This document shows, in pieces, positions 1-8,547 of a stretch of 64,000 nt of DNA. Location: NCBI GenBank assembly GCA_029237775.1, contig JAQZBR010000001.1:310001-374000 (forward strand), read 5' to 3'. A model generated the notes under the pieces. That model was given only the letters and a program-made list of their open reading frames with translations. It did no database searches and was not told where the DNA came from. Position 1 is the stretch's first letter. Every line of letters starts with the position of its first letter. A program made the position numbers and the translations under genes. This DNA is from Bacteroidota bacterium. GTDB lineage: Bacteria > Bacteroidota > Bacteroidia > 2-12-FULL-35-15.

Positions 1-2153
1 TAATTCTTTTGATTTGCGCTGAACGTCAGGCCCAGGCCTCACACATTATTGGCGGTGAGATCTATTATGATTGCATTGGTGGAAATTTCTACAAGATCAC
101 ATTGAAAGTTTACCGGAATTGTTTCGATAGTGATTCAGAAATGGATGACCCTGCGTACATTTTTATTTTTAACTCTTCAGGAAACTTCATTGACAGTCTG
201 GCAATGCCGCTACCGGGAACAACAATCCTTCCTTCACTTATTAATAATCCATGCTTTACTCCTCCAAACAATGTTTGTGTGGAGCAGGCGATTTACCAGC
301 GGATCATTTTTCTCCCGCCTATTCCCGGAGGTTATGATATCAGCTATCAGCGTTGCTGCCGCGATAATTCCCTTGTAAATCTTGATAATCCCGGGCTTAC
401 AGGCTCAGCTTATGTCACGCATATTCCGGATCCTTCTATTGGAATTTGCAATAGCAGTCCGCGATTCAACAGTCACCCGCCAATATTTATCTGTAACACA
501 CTACCGCTTAACTATGATCATTCAGCAACTGATCCCGATAATGATTCTCTGTACTACGAATTCTGTTCACCACTGAATGGCGCAGAACCACTTTGTCCTT
601 TCTACGGCCCACAAGGATCTTTCTCACCCTGCTCTGAGATCGGACCGCCACCTCCATATTCACCGGTTACATGGGCAGCGGGATACAGTGCCACCTATCC
701 GATAAGCTCTTCTCCTGCATTAACGATCAATCACCAGACCGGACAAATTACGGGGACACCAATTTCAATCGGACAGTTTGTTGCCACGATCTGCGTAAGC
801 GAATACAGAAACGGAATATTGATCGGAACAAGCAGACGCGATTTTTTATTAAATGTGATCCCCTGTCAGGGCTTACCGCTTGCTTCAATTCCACAACAAA
901 CAACTTATTGTTTCGGTTACCAGGCGCACTTCACTCAAACGAGCTATTACGCCTCCACCCTTTATTGGGATTTTGGTGATCCATCAACTACTTCTGATTA
1001 TTCATACGCTTCATCACCGGGTTACACCTATCCGGGACCGGGAACATACACCGTTACACTGATCATCAACAAAGGAACTCCCTGCGCGGATACCGCAACT
1101 ACAACAGTTGATATCCGACACAACCTTGCTCCGGATTTTACAGATCCCGCAGGAAAATGTTTCTTTAACAACAGCTTCAATTTTTCTGCCGGTGGGGACT
1201 TTCAGGGTAACGGCACTTTTACATGGAACTTCGGAGCACATGCATCACCGTCATCTTCAAACACACAAAATGTAAATGGAGTTGTGTTCGACACTACCGG
1301 AAACTTTCCCGTTACACTTACAATTGCGGAGAACGGATGCACTGAAGATCATACAGGCACTGTTCATGTTTACGAAAAGCCTGTTGCCAATTACGGCATC
1401 ATTTCACCATTTGCATGTATCTCCCAACCGCTTCATTTTATTGACAGCTCGCAGGCTGATGCTCCTTTAAATTATCAGTGGAGCTTTGGTGACGGGCATA
1501 CATCAACAGATGCAAATCCGTATCATCCATATAATTCACTTGGTTCTTATTTAACAGGATTGATCATTCAAACATCTCACGGATGTGCGGATACATTTGA
1601 GCTTCCCGCAGCAATCAATGTTTATCCTGTGCCCACAGCAGGCTTTGATGTAACACCCAAAGACACATCCATATTTTATCCGGAGATCAGTTTTACTGAC
1701 CATAGTGTTGGAGCTGAGCAATGCTTTGTTTACTGGGGTGATGAAGTCGTGTATAATCATTGTGATTCGCTTCACAGCTACAGAAAGCCGGGCACTTACC
1801 GGATCATGCAGGTGGTGATAAACACGTCAGGCTGCAGAGATACCGCTTACGCAGATGTTATTATCCGTCCCGAATTCATGTTCTGGATCCCGAATGCATT
1901 CACTCCCGGAGATGAGAATGGGATGAATGATGTGTTTCAACCGAAGATCATTGGAGTACATGAATATAATTTTATGATCTTCAACCGCTGGGGAGAAAAG
2001 GTGTTTGAAACGAAAGATCCCTATGAAGGCTGGAACGGCTATTCACACGGACAATTGAGTGACAGTGAAGTGTACGTTTACAAAATTGTTTTCAGGGACG
2101 ATGTGCGCAATGATCCTCATGAATATGTAGGCCATTTTACCCTGGTGAAATAA
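1..2153 (+). CDS. PKD-domain surface protein with gliding-motility-type C-terminal domain (5' end cut by window)
   Basis: Secreted, probably T9SS-exported surface protein or adhesin. The frame is open to base 1 and reads through a hydrophobic stretch ending near AERQAQASHIIGGE, so the signal peptide begins outside the window and the TTG at base 9 is not the true start. The mature N-terminus (SHIIGGEIYYDCIGG) resembles large Bacteroidota surface proteins. PKD-like repeats are seen from about residue 318 (YWDFGDP), 405 (WNFGAHA) and 490 (WSFGDGHTS), with another degenerate repeat after them. The last ~80 residues, from FWIPNAFTPGDENGMNDVF through IFNRWGEKVFE to the C-terminal FTLVK, match the gliding-motility-associated C-terminal domain (TIGR04131 type), a T9SS sorting signal. 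Family assignment is firm; the ligand is unknown. Confidence 0.9.
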   Translation, partial: ILLICAERQAQASHIIGGEIYYDCIGGNFYKITLKVYRNCFDSDSEMDDPAYIFIFNSSGNFIDSLAMPLPGTTILPSLINNPCFTPPNNVCVEQAIYQRIIFLPPIPGGYDISYQRCCRDNSLVNLDNPGLTGSAYVTHIPDPSIGICNSSPRFNSHPPIFICNTLPLNYDHSATDPDNDSLYYEFCSPLNGAEPLCPFYGPQGSFSPCSEIGPPPPYSPVTWAAGYSATYPISSSPALTINHQTGQITGTPISIGQFVATICVSEYRNGILIGTSRRDFLLNVIPCQGLPLASIPQQTTYCFGYQAHFTQTSYYASTLYWDFGDPSTTSDYSYASSPGYTYPGPGTYTVTLIINKGTPCADTATTTVDIRHNLAPDFTDPAGKCFFNNSFNFSAGGDFQGNGTFTWNFGAHASPSSSNTQNVNGVVFDTTGNFPVTLTIAENGCTEDHTGTVHVYEKPVANYGIISPFACISQPLHFIDSSQADAPLNYQWSFGDGHTSTDANPYHPYNSLGSYLTGLIIQTSHGCADTFELPAAINVYPVPTAGFDVTPKDTSIFYPEISFTDHSVGAEQCFVYWGDEVVYNHCDSLHSYRKPGTYRIMQVVINTSGCRDTAYADVIIRPEFMFWIPNAFTPGDENGMNDVFQPKIIGVHEYNFMIFNRWGEKVFETKDPYEGWNGYSHGQLSDSEVYVYKIVFRDDVRNDPHEYVGHFTLVK

Positions 2154-2166
2154 AACGGCCCCCGAT

Positions 2167-2808
2167 TTATTTTTTGAATTTCAATCCCGCTTTCTTTAAC
2201 GCTTTGCGAAGTACCGGCAGCGCAGCCGGTCCAAAACCATGCAATGCCAGGAGCTCCGATTCAGAATGAGCAGCCACTTTTTTTAATGTAAGCCAACCTT
2301 TATTTTCCAATGCCCTTCTTGCAGGTGCTGACAGATCAACCATAAAACCTTCAGTTGGTTTCCGATTTTTTTCGCAGACAGGACAAACCGGACAATCGCT
2401 GCTTTTCACATATTGGTGGCCTTGAGGACAGATTTTGGTGTTTTTTGCGTTAAACTTTTCAATGTTTTCTTTCACGCGGAATTTTACAATCCTGGAGATC
2501 AGCGCAAGCGGTAAAGGTTTTTCGAGAGAAAATTGCACAGAACCTTTTGCGCCTTTGTAAACAGACAATTCCTTTTTGAATGCAGCAATACCGGAAGGAG
2601 CCGGATAAAAACCGATATGCTGCCTGTAACCCGCGAAATGCACAAGATTGCCATGAAGTTGGAAAGTCGGGATCCCATAGCTCATCACTTCTTCAGCATT
2701 AGGCGCTGCAGCGCGAATGCTGGTTCTGATCTTTTCCAAAAGGATTTGAGTCTCGCGCGGGAACCCCGCAATATACCTGTCGATATCAGAGTTGTTTAAC
2801 GTATTCAT
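2167..2808 (-). CDS. DUF1801 (YdhG-like) protein with zinc ribbon and RNAP alpha-CTD-like tail
   Basis: Residues 1-115 match the DUF1801/YdhG-like fold (MSYGIPTFQLHG, YRQHIGFYPAPSG). They are followed by a short zinc-ribbon-like segment with four cysteines (CPQGHQY..CPVCPVCEKN). The C-terminal ~55 residues (LSAPARRALENKGWLTLKK, then a GFGPAALPVLRKAL turn) resemble the helix-hairpin-helix domain of RNA polymerase alpha-CTD. The start is placed at ATG 2808: the longer frame begins with a non-conserved leader that would overlap the next gene upstream. The function is unknown. DUF1801 is loosely linked to iron handling in some annotations, and the tail suggests nucleic-acid or protein contact. 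It converges on the PKD gene with only 13 bases between the stops. Confidence 0.8.
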   Translation of the reverse strand: MNTLNNSDIDRYIAGFPRETQILLEKIRTSIRAAAPNAEEVMSYGIPTFQLHGNLVHFAGYRQHIGFYPAPSGIAAFKKELSVYKGAKGSVQFSLEKPLPLALISRIVKFRVKENIEKFNAKNTKICPQGHQYVKSSDCPVCPVCEKNRKPTEGFMVDLSAPARRALENKGWLTLKKVAAHSESELLALHGFGPAALPVLRKALKKAGLKFKK

Positions 2809-2827
2809 AGAGAAATCTAAATTAAAA

Positions 2828-3580
2828 CTAATGCGATTCAAACCATCTAAGCATTTCTTCAAGTAAGAACTCTTCTTTAGAATTATACTTTAACAGATCT
2901 GCATAAGACATGGATTTTATCTCCAGACAATATTGAACCAAGAGCCGATACCTGAAATATTCTTTCGGAGCAACTGTCCCATCCGGGAAAGTGACGGCCC
3001 AAACGCTGCCTGATTGTTTTGATGCATTGAGGTACAATTCAATGTTTTGTTTAAGATCAAGATGCCTTCCTTTACGCGAAACATATTCAGCATACCCTTC
3101 CCATTTCCATTCGGGAATGTCTGCAACAGGTTTCGAATTCCAGAATCCTAAATGATCGAATTGAATGCAATGGATCATTTCATGTGCTAGCAGCTCCGAC
3201 ATGTTCCATCTATAATTATTGAGCTCTACGAAATTATTTTTACAATCAGCTGTTCCCTGCCAAACCACCTTGTTATAAAAGCCCCATGCAAAAGCATTCC
3301 CTCTTATCATCTGAATCAGACCTGGATAAAATGAACCATCATTCAGGCAGATCTCTATTCCAAGATCTTTATTGTGGAATTCAGATCTCTCAACAAGGTT
3401 TTCAGCATCTTTTATCCTGTCGCTTAACATAGGATCAAGAGCCTGCGAATGAAAGACGAAGACATTAGAGAATTCAGTACGATTTGGATATAAAACTCCG
3501 GGAAAAAGAATAAGTAAAAAGGTAGTTCCACCAAGCAAAAAGATCAGTAAAGCTAACCGAAGAATAATTTTTCTTAGCAT
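2828..3580 (-). CDS. Membrane-anchored protein with HExxHxxQ metallopeptidase-like motif
   Basis: 250 residues with one N-terminal hydrophobic segment (about residues 8-30), so probably an inner-membrane anchor with the rest in the periplasm. Centrally, AHEMIHCIQFDH contains HExxH followed by Q, the zinc-binding motif of gluzincin-like peptidases. A possible third ligand lies about 25 residues on, in WKWEGYAEY. No named peptidase family is recognised. Upstream (minus-strand sense) is the strong terminator at 3637-3662, so the gene is probably transcribed separately from the ABM cluster. Downstream, the DUF1801 gene starts 19 bases after its stop and could be co-transcribed. Proteolytic activity is inference from the motif only. 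Confidence 0.7.
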   Translation of the reverse strand: MLRKIILRLALLIFLLGGTTFLLILFPGVLYPNRTEFSNVFVFHSQALDPMLSDRIKDAENLVERSEFHNKDLGIEICLNDGSFYPGLIQMIRGNAFAWGFYNKVVWQGTADCKNNFVELNNYRWNMSELLAHEMIHCIQFDHLGFWNSKPVADIPEWKWEGYAEYVSRKGRHLDLKQNIELYLNASKQSGSVWAVTFPDGTVAPKEYFRYRLLVQYCLEIKSMSYADLLKYNSKEEFLLEEMLRWFESH

Positions 3581-3636
3581 GAACTGTTTTTTAATATCAT
3601 TTGAAACATGATAAATGTAATGAAAAAGGCATAAAA

Positions 3637-3662
3637 AAAGGTAAGCTTTTAAGCTTACCTTT
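3637..3662 (-). terminator. Intrinsic terminator after the ABM-like cluster
   Basis: A perfect 12-bp stem (AAAGGTAAGCTT paired with AAGCTTACCTTT) with a two-base loop. On the minus strand it is followed by a run of seven T, as expected for Rho-independent termination just after the stop of the gene at 3682-3951. Confidence 0.9.
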
Positions 3663-3681
3663 CTTATAGAAACGAGACCGC

Positions 3682-3951
3682 TTAGATCTTGTTAAGAATC
3701 TTCACTTCAGGAGCTCCAACAACACCAGCTTTTTCCATGTCTGCTTTCAGATTTGGATTACTCATGAATCCCTGAACCGCTTCTTTGCTTGGAAATTCTG
3801 TGATCACTGTTACGCGATTTTGGTTATCAACTGAATTATAAACTCCATGAGTTTTAACTCCATTTTGCTGACGCAGGGTCTCACCTGAATCAAAACCTTT
3901 TTTCCACTCTTCAAAATTTGCCACATCGTGAGATAAAACTACTGTTACCAT
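3682..3951 (-). CDS. ABM-like (dimeric alpha-beta barrel) small protein, copy 3 of 3
   Basis: 89 residues, no signal peptide, so cytoplasmic. The pattern MVTVVLSHDVANFEEWKKGF, then GVKTHGVYNSVDNQNRVTVI and a C-terminal strand EVKILNKI fits the ferredoxin-like dimeric alpha-beta barrel (ABM/EthD/DUF1330-like) fold. It is clearly paralogous to the gene at 4468-4743 and more distantly to 4118-4456; the shared words are FxxWxxxFxxxxxxRxxxGIKxxGVYxSVDxQNxVTVI. Last gene of the tandem set, followed by a strong terminator. The reaction is unknown: folds of this type include monooxygenases, heme-degrading enzymes and non-catalytic proteins. Confidence 0.8.
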   Translation of the reverse strand: MVTVVLSHDVANFEEWKKGFDSGETLRQQNGVKTHGVYNSVDNQNRVTVITEFPSKEAVQGFMSNPNLKADMEKAGVVGAPEVKILNKI

Positions 3952-4117
3952 TTTTATATTTGTTTTAGATTATTTCCTACTCGTATGGCTTTTCAGTAAC
4001 GCCCGTTTATTGGTTGCAGCTCCATGCAGATCTTCTGCAGAATTTTAAAGGTATTGTTCTTTATGTATCGTTCACTTTAATAATTCATTATTTCTTACTT
4101 AACGATATTAATAACAA

Positions 4118-4456
4118 TTACTCAGCCTTATCGTACATCTTAATATCCAGCTTTGAGACATCACCATCTTTTTGCTTTGATTGCAGCTTGAGGATAAAGT
4201 TGTGAGCCGTTTGCGCGTCTTCTGCCTCTTCGATCACCACCACCTGATTTTCATTTTGTGCTGAAGAGCACACGCTCAATACTTTGATTCCCGCTTTTTC
4301 GCGAATGGGAGCAGCTGCATCAAAATTCTTTTTCCAGACGCTGAAATCCTTTACTTCTATTGATATGATCATGATAACCTTACCATTCTTATAAGGTGTT
4401 AATGCTAACGCGTTAAGCGATATAATTGTCAAAATTGCGATGAATATATTTTTCAT
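4118..4456 (-). CDS. ABM-like small protein with N-terminal export signal, copy 2 of 3
   Basis: 112 residues. Unlike its two neighbours it begins with a hydrophobic leader (MKNIFIAILTIISLNALAL), suggesting export or membrane attachment. The rest repeats the ABM-like pattern (IISIEVKDFSVWKKNF, REKAGIKVLSVCSSAQNEN, QVVVIEEAEDAQTA), including a cysteine where the paralogues carry tyrosine. It starts 11 bases after the stop of the 4468-4743 gene, so the two are almost certainly co-transcribed. Function unknown; it may act on the same compound in another compartment, which is inference. Confidence 0.75.
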   Translation of the reverse strand: MKNIFIAILTIISLNALALTPYKNGKVIMIISIEVKDFSVWKKNFDAAAPIREKAGIKVLSVCSSAQNENQVVVIEEAEDAQTAHNFILKLQSKQKDGDVSKLDIKMYDKAE

Positions 4457-4467
4457 ATTTTGGTGGA

Positions 4468-4743
4468 TTAAAAGGTTTGTTGTAAGATCTTAGTTTCAGG
4501 CTGATCAATGATTCCGCTATTTTTCATTGCTTCTTTCATTGCCGGACCGGATAGTATAGCTCTTGCCATATCTGCGTTCGGGACTTCAGAAATAACAGTC
4601 ACGTAGTTTTGATCATCCACGGACTGATAAACACCCTGAACCTTTATACCTGCCTCTTCGCGCATTGCTTTTCCTGCTTCAAAACCCTGAAGCCATTTTG
4701 AAAAATTTTCCACTTTGTGGGAATTGATAATTGTTGTTGCCAT
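4468..4743 (-). CDS. ABM-like small protein, copy 1 of 3
   Basis: 91 residues when started at ATG 4743 (MATTIINSHKVENFSKWLQG); the 12 extra codons of the longer frame look like leader. Strong similarity to the 3682-3951 protein across the whole length (EEAGIKVQGVYQSVDDQNYV, then DQPETKILQQ). First gene of the three-gene set and preceded by a -7 box at 4779-4786. Fold call is by pattern only; activity unknown. Confidence 0.8.
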   Translation of the reverse strand: MATTIINSHKVENFSKWLQGFEAGKAMREEAGIKVQGVYQSVDDQNYVTVISEVPNADMARAILSGPAMKEAMKNSGIIDQPETKILQQTF

Positions 4744-4778
4744 TTTCTTTGTTTTTAAGATTAATAATTTTGATGGCA

Positions 4779-4786
4779 CAAACGTA
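4779..4786 (-). promoter_or_regulatory. -7 box of the ABM-like cluster
   Basis: Minus-strand TACGTTTG matches the Bacteroidota -7 consensus TAnnTTTG, about 35 bases before the ATG at 4743. No convincing -33 TTTG is seen. Confidence 0.5.
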
Positions 4787-4915
4787 CGGCAGGCAGAAAT
4801 CAGAAAACGTTGACTAAAGTCAAGAAATGAAGGAGAGAGAAAAAAAGTAGGGTTTAAAGAAAGAAATTGGTACCGATCAGCTGGGATCCGTTCAATATAA
4901 AAAAATTACGATGTG

Positions 4916-5287
4916 TCAATGCTTTCCAATGATCAGATCGATTTCACTGGCCTGCTGTCCTAACGGTCCAAATCGTAAGTTGGCGGTTGCCCCGATCAAG
5001 AATTCTGTAGCTTCCAAAGTCGGTTTTATTGCCTTGAACAATGTCTCTGCATTCGGCCCGTAAAAATAAAGACTGCCATCAGTGTTATCCCAGGCCAGAT
5101 CATGTCCATCCCACTCTCCTACATCAAGCCCATCCAGGACAACCCGCAGCTTTTCTTCCAGATCATGAAGATAACAAATATCATCGAGCCCGTAATAAAA
5201 TGTAATTATCACTGATTGCTGAGGTTCTCTTTCAACAACCGGTGATTCCAGATCTATCTGCGCAAATAATTTATCAAGTATTCCCAT
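4916..5287 (-). CDS. Hypothetical cytoplasmic protein, 123 aa
   Basis: The start is placed at ATG 5287 (MGILDKLFAQIDLES); the frame is open 55 codons further upstream, but that part has no protein-like character. Acidic, no signal peptide or membrane segment. Distinctive words are WDGHDLAWDNTDGSLYFYG and ANLRFGPLGQQ, which suggest a small alpha/beta domain. Not recognised as a named family; the size and isolated position resemble immunity-type or housekeeping hypothetical proteins, but nothing here decides. No toxin-like neighbour is present. Confidence 0.65.
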   Translation of the reverse strand: MGILDKLFAQIDLESPVVEREPQQSVIITFYYGLDDICYLHDLEEKLRVVLDGLDVGEWDGHDLAWDNTDGSLYFYGPNAETLFKAIKPTLEATEFLIGATANLRFGPLGQQASEIDLIIGKH

Positions 5288-5604
5288 TTTACTCTGTTGT
5301 TGAATATCGTTCTTTGTTTGAATTTCAATATGCCAATAATCCAAGCACCGGACTATAGGAACTAATAAATAAACATACCTGCCAATGACGGCCTCCGAAT
5401 TAATATAGCGAACACTAATATGACACCAGTAGAATGCATCAATCAAATCCATATCAGGATTTTAATATTCTTATCATTGGACATTTCAACCGGCAGAGAA
5501 ACAAAATGCCAGCCACCGGGGACGGTATACAGCCATATTTTCGCATTGAAGGCATATTGTATTCCTTTAAATTGCATTGTCTGACATTGATCGTACTTCA
5601 ATCA
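5288..5604. other. Intergenic stretch, no gene identified
   Basis: About 317 bases between the FkbM stop and the start of the 123-aa hypothetical. Open frames exist on both strands but none has a plausible start plus protein-like sequence. No hairpin terminator or clear TAnnTTTG box was seen. Confidence 0.5.
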
Positions 5605-6396
5605 CTATTTAAGTTCCAGCAGATAATTCACCGTATCGAACACTTCCAGGTCCGTACTATATTCCTTCACTTCCCGTATTCCATCGGAAACTATCCTGTG
5701 AAAGCGATAGTGAGGCGAAAGCAGTTCATAAAAATCCCTAAAGAACGTTCTTGAATCAATGTGGCATTCTCCGAATTCGAACTGTATGAATTTAATCCTT
5801 TTCGCTTCGATCATTTTTATCGCGCCAAGCAGAGCCTGGTACTCATGCCCTTCAATATCAACCTTGAGATAATCGATATTTTGAATATCGTTTTCTGTGC
5901 AATAATCATCTATGGTGCGAAGCTCGATCTCCTCAATAAACTCCTTTTTAAATTCCACAGAAGATCTTTTAAGCTCGTATACCGAAGCGATCGTTGCACC
6001 TCTTCCTGAAGAATACAGATTCACTTTTGCACGAGAATCGCTATATCCGAAATTCTCTGCACGAATGTATTCAGAAGCTGAAGAATCCTGAATGCTTTTA
6101 TGAAGCGCCCTGAACGTAAAACCGGAAGGTTCGAAAGAGTAGATAACGCATTTCTTTCCAAAGATCTCCGCGGCAGCAAAAGCATACTCACCTACGTTAG
6201 CGCCTACATCAAATATCACAGGGTTAGATTTACCTGACAGTTTTTCCTTTGCATATTTCAAAGCGTAGATCTCGCCACTATGTGAAAATGTAGCCCCACC
6301 CCAGAAATTCATTCCAATTTTAGAAAAATGAAAAAGCTTTTCCCAGATGGGCTGGAAGGCTTTCATTCTCATGATCTTTAAGATGCTGCTTTTCAT
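5605..6396 (-). CDS. FkbM-family SAM-dependent methyltransferase
   Basis: 263 residues from ATG 6396 (MKSSILKIMRMKAF); a start 13 codons upstream is possible. The SAM-binding motif I is VIFDVGANVGEYAFAAAE, followed by YSFEPSGFTFRAL and the FkbM signature IDYLKVDIEGHEYQALLGA. Enzymes of this family O-methylate sugars, polyketides or lipids; in Bacteroidota they often sit in glycan loci, but no glycosyltransferase is nearby here, so the substrate is unknown. Cytoplasmic. Its stop is followed by the unassigned stretch 5288-5604. Confidence 0.88.
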   Translation of the reverse strand: MKSSILKIMRMKAFQPIWEKLFHFSKIGMNFWGGATFSHSGEIYALKYAKEKLSGKSNPVIFDVGANVGEYAFAAAEIFGKKCVIYSFEPSGFTFRALHKSIQDSSASEYIRAENFGYSDSRAKVNLYSSGRGATIASVYELKRSSVEFKKEFIEEIELRTIDDYCTENDIQNIDYLKVDIEGHEYQALLGAIKMIEAKRIKFIQFEFGECHIDSRTFFRDFYELLSPHYRFHRIVSDGIREVKEYSTDLEVFDTVNYLLELK

Positions 6397-6465
6397 GGAG
6401 CTAAGGTATGCTGCAAAGATATGTATTCCTAACAAGTACGTTTTGAGGAAGACGAGCTCAGGAAA

Positions 6466-7035
6466 TTATTTTTTCTGAGTCTTACGGTATTCTTCATAAG
6501 ATTGCACATATCGTTTGTTACCCGGAACGACCAAATGCTTTTTCGCATACGATCTCCCTCCGGCATGAATAAAACCGGTAACTGTTCTATCACCGTTAGT
6601 GTGTGAATTCGCGATCTTTTTTGTGTTTCCTTTTATTCGATCGGGTTGAACTTTCGCTTTCTGATACGCACTTTCCAGTTCTTTTTTGACTTCAGCATTA
6701 CCGAACCTGTAAAGATTAGCAATAGCCCATGAAGAATGCCAGATATTAAAATCGCTTTTCATACTGTCGATGTGAGACATGTAAAGCTCAGAGACAGTTT
6801 TGGCCTGCGCAGGCGTTACAACCTGATCGCGCAGTACCCAGATGCCCAGCGACTGGCTGATGCTTTCTTTTTGCATTTCGTCTTTTGCGATCTTTAATGT
6901 TTCATCAATGTCGGCATTCTTCACCAACGCAGCCTTTTGAGTTTTGTGCATTGATAAAAAGCAGGAGCTGAAAAGGAAGCAGAGTACGCTTATTGTTAAC
7001 AATGGGCGGGCCGGTATTCCAAATATCGTTTTCAT
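6466..7035 (-). CDS. Putative lipoprotein, 189 aa
   Basis: Starts with a lipoprotein signal: the hydrophobic stretch LLTISVLCFLFSSC ends in a lipobox-like FSSC at about residue 25, so the mature protein is probably lipidated. The body is basic and helical (DEMQKESISQSLGIWVLRDQ, VKKELESAYQKAKVQPDRIK). A C-terminal part rich in Gly, Lys and His (TVTGFIHAGGRSYAKKHLVV) has no domain I recognise. Stands alone between FkbM and the RibD-like gene. Confidence 0.7.
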   Translation of the reverse strand: MKTIFGIPARPLLTISVLCFLFSSCFLSMHKTQKAALVKNADIDETLKIAKDEMQKESISQSLGIWVLRDQVVTPAQAKTVSELYMSHIDSMKSDFNIWHSSWAIANLYRFGNAEVKKELESAYQKAKVQPDRIKGNTKKIANSHTNGDRTVTGFIHAGGRSYAKKHLVVPGNKRYVQSYEEYRKTQKK

Positions 7036-7169
7036 AAAATGAGTGATTTATTTTAACCTTGATGCAAATCATCAAAGTAGATCACTCAAGGTTGAAGCCA
7101 GCGTATGCAGGAAATAAAAACCACAGGTGTGCGTAGAAAACTGTCGCAAATTCATATAAACCGATACTA

Positions 7170-7724
7170 CTAATTCTTCACGGGTTGATAGTAAAGAATG
7201 ATCGCACCACTAGTGAATGTTTTGGTTTTTAAAAGCTCCAATTCTATTCGCTCCTGAATATCCTTAAACAAGACCAGGCCACTTCCAACCACCACCGGAT
7301 GAATACAGATCTGATATTCATCAAACATATCCAGCTGAGTTAAGGCTACTATCAAACCCGGACTGCCGGCATATAGATCGTTAGTCGAATGTTCCTTCAG
7401 CTCCAAGATCTCTCCTTTATTGATCTCGTTCTTCAATATCGAATTTCTCCAAGTCACATGCTTTAAGGTGCGGGAGAAAACGATCTTTGATGCTTTGTCC
7501 ATTACAATTGCAAAGTCATCCAACGACTTGTTTCCTGTAGGATTCTTCACAATCTCCGGCCATGCCTCTTCCATTAACTGATATGTTTTTCTTCCATACA
7601 GAATATGCCCTGCATTCCGCAAGAGTTCCGTATAATGGTCATGAATTTCTTCATCAGGATTTACTGCTGTGTGATCACAGAACCCGTCAAGTGTCATGTT
7701 GATTGCTGCTATTAGTTTGGCCAT
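7170..7724 (-). CDS. Dihydrofolate reductase / RibD C-terminal domain family protein
   Basis: 184 residues, cytoplasmic. The start MAKLIAAINMTLDGF, the central ILYGRKTYQLMEEAWPE and the late LVVALTQLD-like and HPVVVGSGLVLF segments are the hallmarks of the RibD_C/DHFR-like fold as found in the YyaP/YwjB group. These proteins bind a nicotinamide cofactor, but most members have no proven substrate. No riboflavin or folate genes are adjacent, so a role in those pathways is not supported. Monocistronic by context. Confidence 0.85.
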   Translation of the reverse strand: MAKLIAAINMTLDGFCDHTAVNPDEEIHDHYTELLRNAGHILYGRKTYQLMEEAWPEIVKNPTGNKSLDDFAIVMDKASKIVFSRTLKHVTWRNSILKNEINKGEILELKEHSTNDLYAGSPGLIVALTQLDMFDEYQICIHPVVVGSGLVLFKDIQERIELELLKTKTFTSGAIILYYQPVKN

Positions 7725-7835
7725 GATATTTGTCTACTAAAAAAAGGATTATTACTGAAAACAATTCGCGAAGCACCTAAATCCATTTTGCGAAGTGCAG
7801 AAAACTCCAACTTGCATAGCGGTATTATGTACCGC

Positions 7836-8402
7836 TTACTTTCTTTCGTCAATCTTCTGTCTTATCAAGTCAAGAATTCTGTGTTCAAATTTTGTAATTT
7901 CCCCTTTGTTGGCAAAGTATCCGTAGTCTCTATTAATTTGTTTTCGATCCATTTTCATTTCATTTATTGGCGTCAAAGAGTCTATATGAGTTGCAAGTGC
8001 GTCAAGTGCTAGAGTGGTAAATGAAGGGTCATCGGCAGGCCTGGTCCATGTATAAACATTTTCTTTAGTGTCGGCATAATAAAATGTTATATAATACCAA
8101 TATGAATACTGAGGTTGCATCGTGCTCCAATCAACCGGTTCGACCAATTCTGTCGAGTCCCAATTTTTACTACGTCCGTAAGTCAAACCTGTGTCTAAAG
8201 GCGGTTGCAACTCAGGATGTTCCCTTTTAATTTCTTTAATAATATCTATGACTTCGTTTTCAGGAGCATTCAATGTCCAAGTCTCAACGCATGGGTAACT
8301 TCCAGCAATTCCGCAACTAAACCATTTCCATAGATAACCTGTCCAAAGGAAAAATAGGCCGAACCCTACAACTAATAAAATGATAATAGTTTTTCGTTTC
8401 AT
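7836..8402 (-). CDS. Hypothetical membrane-anchored protein, 188 aa
   Basis: Start placed at ATG 8402, where the protein opens with KRKTIIILLVVGFGLFFLW, a single N-terminal membrane helix or uncleaved signal; the upstream 33 codons look untranslated. The body has tryptophan- and tyrosine-rich segments (MQPQYSYWYYITFYYADTKE) and no family I recognise. Possibly a phage- or toxin-defence-neutral housekeeping hypothetical; no context helps. It lies just downstream of the ppiD terminator region on the minus strand. Confidence 0.6.
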   Translation of the reverse strand: MKRKTIIILLVVGFGLFFLWTGYLWKWFSCGIAGSYPCVETWTLNAPENEVIDIIKEIKREHPELQPPLDTGLTYGRSKNWDSTELVEPVDWSTMQPQYSYWYYITFYYADTKENVYTWTRPADDPSFTTLALDALATHIDSLTPINEMKMDRKQINRDYGYFANKGEITKFEHRILDLIRQKIDERK

Positions 8403-8500
8403 TCGTATAGATGCCGTGTTCGTATAAAGTTTGTACATAACTAATGCGTAAGCCCTCCAATGCCTTCTTCTATTCTCAAATATAATCATTCCCCAAAACA

Positions 8501-8528
8501 AAAACGCCCCGCAAAAGCGAGGCGTTTT
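8501..8528 (-). terminator. Intrinsic terminator after the PpiD-like gene
   Basis: AAAACGCC and GGCGTTTT pair, with an inner CGC/GCG pairing and an AAAA loop. On the minus strand the stem is followed by TTTTTGTTTT. It lies 20 bases after the stop of the 8548-10755 gene. Confidence 0.85.
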
Positions 8529-8547
8529 TTATTTAATTCCGTTCCGA

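Noticed and set aside
5434-5754. 106-residue plus-strand ORF overlapping the FkbM 3' end
   Set aside because: Lies mostly antisense to FkbM, with no protein-like pattern.
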